A stretch of 64,000 nt of DNA from assembly GCA_022829145.1 (NCBI GenBank), contig CM040743.1:33622841-33686840 (forward strand), written 5' to 3'. Positions 58,870 to 64,000 of the stretch are shown here, piece by piece; the stretch's first letter is position 1, and each line of letters starts with the position of its first letter. Position numbers and translations under genes: made by a program. Source of the DNA: Albula goreensis (taxonomy: Eukaryota > Chordata > Actinopteri > Albuliformes > Albulidae). Under the pieces are notes generated by a model. That model ran no database searches. It was given only the letters and a program-made list of their open reading frames with translations, and had not been told where the DNA came from.

Positions 58870-59250
58870 CCATAAATTGTAGAATCCAGGCGCTTAATGA
58901 CGCTCGCTGAAATAGCCCCGCACTGAGGCAAAACAGCCTCGACCACAGGTTAATTTACTGCAGAGAAGTCTCACGCCAAGATCAAAAGGGTCATGCTCCC
59001 TAGCAACACCCTCTATATCTGGAATTTACTGACTTCCGGTGTCTGCAAGTTTCCTACAGTCAAATAACATGAGCGGCCCCGGGATCCGGGGAGAAAACCA
59101 TAAGGTTCATGTTTGCGCGATGCCCGGACAAGCCATAAATCAAACAGTGGACAAGCGCTACCTTAGTGAGGAGTGGCTGCTAAATAGGAGGCATGGACAG
59201 AGCGGACATCCCACCCAATCAACGCCAGCGAGGGGCTGGGTTGGGGCGTG
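58870..59250. promoter_or_regulatory. CpG-retaining candidate CNE
   Basis: GGCGCTTAATGACGCTCGC, ATAGCCCCGCAC, CAGCCTCGACC, GGTTAATTTACTGC, TCACGCC, CGGCCCCGGGATCCGGGG, TTGCGCGATGCCCGG and CAAGCGCTACC form a CpG-rich, homeodomain-containing block. The 98-codon plus frame (59039-59335) shows no domain. Confidence 0.36.
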
Positions 59251-59739
59251 GCTAGCCATGTGTGGGGGATTAGCTCAGGGGGGTTCCTGTGGCCCCTTTC
59301 AGGGATTAGCTAAGGTAAGGCTTGTGTTTCATTGAGTGGGCTGTTTAATTGTAAGGTTAAAGGACTTGAATTCCCATTCTGAGGAACTACAGAGAGGGGA
59401 GAGCTTGTGTCTTTGTTCACAGCAGGCAGCAGGAGGTTATTACTCACAGGCTAACGTGATGTGGTATGGGTCCAACTTCACGGGTGAAAAGCAGAGTCCT
59501 CACACTCTTAAATCTGTCACTCAAACTCAGTTATATATTGCTGTTTTAGTGTGAGACATTTCTTGGTGTTTTTCTTACAACTATGTCATTTGTTGTGCTG
59601 TTATACCCATGTAGCCATAGCAGCTCATTCTAAGCATGATAATATTGCCTGCATCTATGAATTGAAAAGGTCACTACTGTACTGTCATTATAAGGCATTG
59701 TTACATACATCTGGCTGTGGTTGACCTCTTTGAGGGAGG

Positions 59740-59960
59740 GCTTTGGTCAACATGGTAACTTCTGTCTTATTACTGACCAGAAACTCTTCTGGTCCATCGG
59801 GCATCTTTTTAATGTCTGCGTTAGCTGCTCGGTCCTCATCTGCAGCTCATCTGGCTAACTGCATAGTGGAAAGAGGCAGTCAGCTGCCTGCTTGCATTTC
59901 AGAGAACTGGCCTTCCTGAACAGCAGTGATGAGACAGTCGTACACCTTCCAAGTTTGCAT
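59740..59960. promoter_or_regulatory. candidate conserved non-coding element
   Basis: CCATCGGGCATC, TTTAATGTCTGCG, GTTAGCTGCTCGG and CTGGCTAACTGC occur in balanced sequence between AT-rich flanks. It is moderately CNE-like. Confidence 0.25.
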
Positions 59961-60829
59961 TGGTCGTTCCAGATTGGATTGGAAAGTGAGGAAAAAATTC
60001 ACAAACATTACATAAAAATTAATCCAACAACAGGCATGTTTGTCCTTTGAAGAACTTGACAGTCATGGCTCATTTCCCTTTGAAATGGGTTATAAATGTG
60101 TTGTATAGTTTAGTATATAATCTTGGACACCCATAATCAAGACCAATCTACCTCTTTCCTTTCTGTCAGCTATTACAGACTTGGAGTAGAGATATTGTTC
60201 CAACTATTACAATGAAATTGGCATGCTGCATGCAAAAGAGACTGGAAATCAGCTACCTGGTGCCCTTAGAGAGAAAAACATCAACTGTGTTTTATTCTAT
60301 CATCTCTGGTTTCCAAGTGAATACAAATAACTGTTTCAGGTTTGACTTCTATTCTTTTATCACTCGATTTACACAAAATAATATGTCACGGAGAGATGGT
60401 AAACCATTCCTGCTCAGTTTGTGTAAGATTTCTTTAACAAATCACTTAGAAAATTTTGATCTAAAATTTTGAGAGGGATTCCAGGAACAGGGAAAACTTT
60501 CTTTTTTTTTTTTCATTTTCCCAGGAAATGACATACCTCCATCATCAGTATCTGTCCCAGCAGTAAGATTACACTTCTCTCAGGGCACCATCAAAGGGTT
60601 TTAACTTTAAACTACCTGGAGGTCCCATTTGGTCATGTCTGATATTCCGAAATTAATTGGTTCAAATATGTAGCATTTCTGCCAGCAGAACGGTCAAGGA
60701 CCCATTTTGCTGAGCTATTGGACATGCAAAATGCATGAGGAAAACCACGCAATTAAAGCAAACCAATATGTACCCTTTCATGCTAAGCCTCTCTGAATTT
60801 GTGTAAAATAAAATATCTCTAGCTCAGCT

Positions 60830-61060
60830 ATTTGCAAAGGAGCGCTATCCCACAAGCCTTTTCCAGCCCGATCAAACGTCTAATTAGTTGATTGGATCAG
60901 AGTCAGGCATTCACTGGGGCCTTTTTATCTGTTTGCTGCATAATGATTAGAGGAAGAGTCCATGTCTCATTAATTCAGCGCCGTTTGCACAGACACAGAA
61001 ACGTGGGTCCGATCGGAGGGGCTGCACCAATCCTGTCGTGCAGAACATGGAAAAATCTGA
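60830..61060. promoter_or_regulatory. strong candidate enhancer-type CNE
   Basis: It contains GGAGCGCTATCCC, GCCCGATCAAACG, TCTAATTAGTTGATTGG, CTTTTTATCTG, GCATAATGATTAG, CATTAATTCAGCGCCG, CAGAAACGTGGG and TCCGATCGGA. The run of homeodomain and POU-type words with CpGs over about 230 bases is typical of a deeply conserved enhancer. No coding frame. Confidence 0.43.
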
Positions 61061-61064
61061 ATCC

Positions 61065-64000
61065 GATTGCTCATTTGTTCAACTCTATCTTCCTTAGGGG
61101 AATTGCTTGTTCTTCCAGAGGAGAGAAAGATAAATTAACAGAACACAGTGGGAGGAGCTAAACCCTCTTTATCACCCTCAAGAGCTTGGCTGGTCTTACA
61201 GCTCTTTACTTATATTTCAATGTGCTTCTTGTAACTATGTATGGATATGTGTTTTTTAAACAAATACATGCTATGTATTTGCATGTGCTACTTTATGTTA
61301 CATTCAGTCATCACATCATCAGATATCCAACCAACCAATATCCATTGTAGCAGTTGGGTAAATAGTCATTTTAGTTATTGGTCTTTAAGACAAGAACATG
61401 ATTGAGTAATAGAGTTTTTCTATTACAGTGAATGTTAAACATTACCAGTATAACTGTATGATCAGGGAAATATGCCTCAAAAAATGGAGAAGCACGAGAG
61501 ACAGCCCTGACTACACACATCTCAGGTTATTGAAAAAGAGCAATCAGTCAGGCATATGGTCAAGTTATGCAGTCATGGCTGACGGTTTGAGTATTTGCCT
61601 CTAATGAAGAGCTCGGTACAACCTGCTTGGTACACTTGAGCAGGCCTGCCCCACTCCTACACACCATGAACCTGATTCCCCATTGCACATGCCCACTTTG
61701 ATCATGAGGAGTCACAGTCTGAAGCTGAGCAGGATTTTCATCTTCAGGGAGACGGTGCGTGTGTGTGTGAGTTTGTGTGTGTCTCAAGGAGGGAAATGAA
61801 ACACGCAGGGGTCTCATTTAGCAAGCATTTCCTCTAGTGTAAATTTACACCTGTGTTATATCTTAGTTAAAACAAAGATTACAAATATAATTTAGCGGAA
61901 GGGTAAAATGAGAGAATGCAAGTCTCGTCCAAAATATTTGCTTTTTTATTGCCTTAAGAAAAAGCTGTTCCAAGTTTAAATATCCAAATTTATCCTGATA
62001 AATGAAGCACAGGAAGTGCATTTTTAGTGTTAGTGTAGAGTATGTGTGGATGATTGTGTGTGCACTGGTATGTTTGCATGCATGTGTGTGCACGAGTGAA
62101 TGTATACATATGTATTTTTGTGTGAACATGCTTTTTGCTTATGTGTTCTGTTTATTGGGGATGGAAAATAAGTCGATGGTAGAATAGTGACAAGAAGAAT
62201 CTACTCTGCCCTCAGGAAAGACAAGAGTGACAGGGAGGACACAAGGTCTGGTCTAAAGTGACACGAGGGCAGGTGTTTGCCCAGGGAAAACCTTGTTATT
62301 TAGCCACCCACAGAGATATAGTTACTGATTCCTGAGCTCAGATTGGAGAGGTCAAGTCTGGGTGGACAGGCAGCTTTTCTTTTCTTTACCAAACCATGCA
62401 GCCAATGAGGTAATCTGCAACTTTTTATTCCTCTCATTTTGTTTTTGGAGTATTCCATAAAGAATTTGCACTCACATTGTTTCCAACTCAACAAAGTTAT
62501 GTGCATGGAACTTGGTAGAGAAATCAACTACTCAGCAACTGTTTTACACCCCCACTCTTCCCCATTCTTGCTTTGTTTCAGTGGCAACGCGTTGGCTTGT
62601 GCACATGTGAACACAAGAATTACGAGAATTACTTTCATAGAAAATATCCCTCAGGGGGGTGACTGTACCATATTTTATGGTCTAAACAAAACAATTTAAT
62701 TGTCAATAACCACCACTATTCATACACATAAGCCACAAACGTCAAAGGAAATGCTCTCATATTCATCCATTATGCGAAACAAAGAAGGTCATGATAGCTA
62801 TAACTAGAATGAAACAAGTAAGTATTCTGCTCATAGACGTCAGACTACAGGAGGAAAAACATTAAGACTCAACTGAAAACTTCTTTTGGTGTTGATTGTT
62901 TTTGGCTAAATGTTGAACATTAAAGAGAATACAGTACTCACTTAAGTATACACTTCATTCTTTACAGAGCTGTTACAGACAAATGACTCATAAATACAAA
63001 GTTAAAATGACCAGCATTACCGGGGAAAATTACTAGCCTTTTAAATTGCTCTTTTCCTATGTGTCTGCAACATAAATAACAGTTGTTATGGGAAAGTGGA
63101 TTTAAAGTAAGCTTTACACAGTAGCAAATGTATTTGCTAATTTTCAGATGCAAAGTTTAGTGAAATGAAATTTAACAATTATTTGAGACCAAAAATGGTT
63201 ACATATTGCTTTCATGAAAAAGAGTCCCAGAACATAAGCTAGAGCTTGAAATAGCTGAGGCGGTAATCTTACCTATGATTCCAATTCTTAATTCCATCGT
63301 CAGGTTTTGAAAGCCCTGAGAATAAATATTTAAATACGATTTGAATGAATTTCAGTAAGAGAACACTAAAAGTAAATAACGTTAATGTCTCTTTTACACA
63401 AATATTGCAGAGTGATGTTCCTGAAACACTGAAACAAAATGAATTTCCCCTATGACATGAGAGCGCAGGTTAGTTATTTACATCTTTTGGAGATAACCTG
63501 GTCTAGATCAGATATGTCTTCAAAGCCATAGTTGTTATTTTTTACCTGTGAGAATATGCTCTTGTTAAATCTATCACTGTAGTTTTTCAAAACCATGAAA
63601 TAGCTGATATTTAAAGAAACAATGGCACTGCTCATGCTCAATAAGTGCTAAATAATCAAAATGCTAATGCTGCTTACATAGCATTTTACACAGTAATTTT
63701 TCCAGGCTATTGATTCAAAATGCCAGCCTCTGTTAAGAAGTGGGCGGAGCTCCGTATGGTCTGATAAATATATTTTTTTTCCAGAATTACAACACTGAAC
63801 ATCATCACATACACAAACAGAAAGACACATAAAATCTGTCCAAACATTTCATTAATTAAACATGGTTACATGTGCTGTGGTGTTTTAGTGGCTGAGTGTG
63901 GGGGCTGAGTCTTCAACAAAAGTTTCCCATGAGCCTCAGCCGTATGGCTGCCACACAGTTTATTTTCAGGAGAAATAGTATAAGCAAGCTTGGTGCAACA
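61065..64000. other. AT-rich stretch without gene
   Basis: Mostly AT-rich DNA with chance frames (for example minus 61863-62129, plus 62439-62699 and minus 62962-63153) and no recognised domain. A GT-type run lies at about 61756-61781. I see no further feature; 63740-63760 has one GGGCGG word. Confidence 0.4.

Noticed and set aside
58441..58875. Plus frame of 144 codons beside the Tc1-like element
   Set aside because: It lies outside the inverted ends and shows no transposase motif or other domain.
1..64000. CRISPR array, rRNA, functional tRNA, bacterial operon
   Set aside because: No regularly spaced repeats, no rRNA-like segment, and only decayed SINE heads resemble tRNA. Vertebrate-type repeats make a bacterial origin unlikely.

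Overview
The window looks like vertebrate, most likely teleost fish, non-coding DNA: an intergenic gene desert or a very long intron. No open reading frame reads like a conserved protein domain, apart from a broken transposase fragment. The longest frames (up to 170 codons) are low-complexity, lie over simple repeats, or are chance frames. Three things point to fish. A Tc1/mariner-type element with long inverted ends (about 57580-58409) resembles a family I know from fish genomes. At least three fragments match the tRNA-derived SINE widespread in teleosts (8931-8980, 46955-47137, 56063-56175). CA/GT microsatellites are frequent. No species or locus could be named.

The main feature is an alternation of two textures. 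Long AT-rich stretches with homopolymer runs are broken by blocks of about 100-400 bp. These blocks are compositionally balanced, keep CpG dinucleotides and hold many homeodomain, POU, SOX, TCF/LEF, GATA and E-box-like words. That texture is typical of conserved non-coding elements (CNEs) that act as enhancers of developmental regulator genes. The strongest by eye are 10010-10150, 15780-15995, 32110-32300, 34020-34400, 38800-39100, 39900-40165, 40860-41120, 45880-46200, 53990-54330, 54840-55040 and 60830-61060. Conservation could not be tested here, so every CNE call is an inference from texture and motif content.

Layout: 1-420 starts with a CNE-like block. 1090-1670 is a purine/G-rich stretch with a weak promoter-like arrangement. 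1.7-5.1 kb is AT-rich and quiet. 5-40 kb holds most CNE-like blocks, including CpG-dense ones at 5120-5560, 21490-21690, 36000-36500 and 38800-39100. 45.2-46.7 kb is dominated by CT, CA and GT arrays. 46.9-48.4 kb holds two SINE-type repeats around a small exon-like open segment (47560-47757). 48.9-50.6 kb and 53.6-55.1 kb return to CNE texture. 57.6-58.4 kb is the Tc1-like element. 58.5-61.1 kb has further CNE-like blocks, and the last 3 kb is quiet.

If the reading is right, the blocks would work together as distal regulatory modules of a developmental gene outside the window. I found no rRNA, functional tRNA, CRISPR array or confident protein-coding gene.
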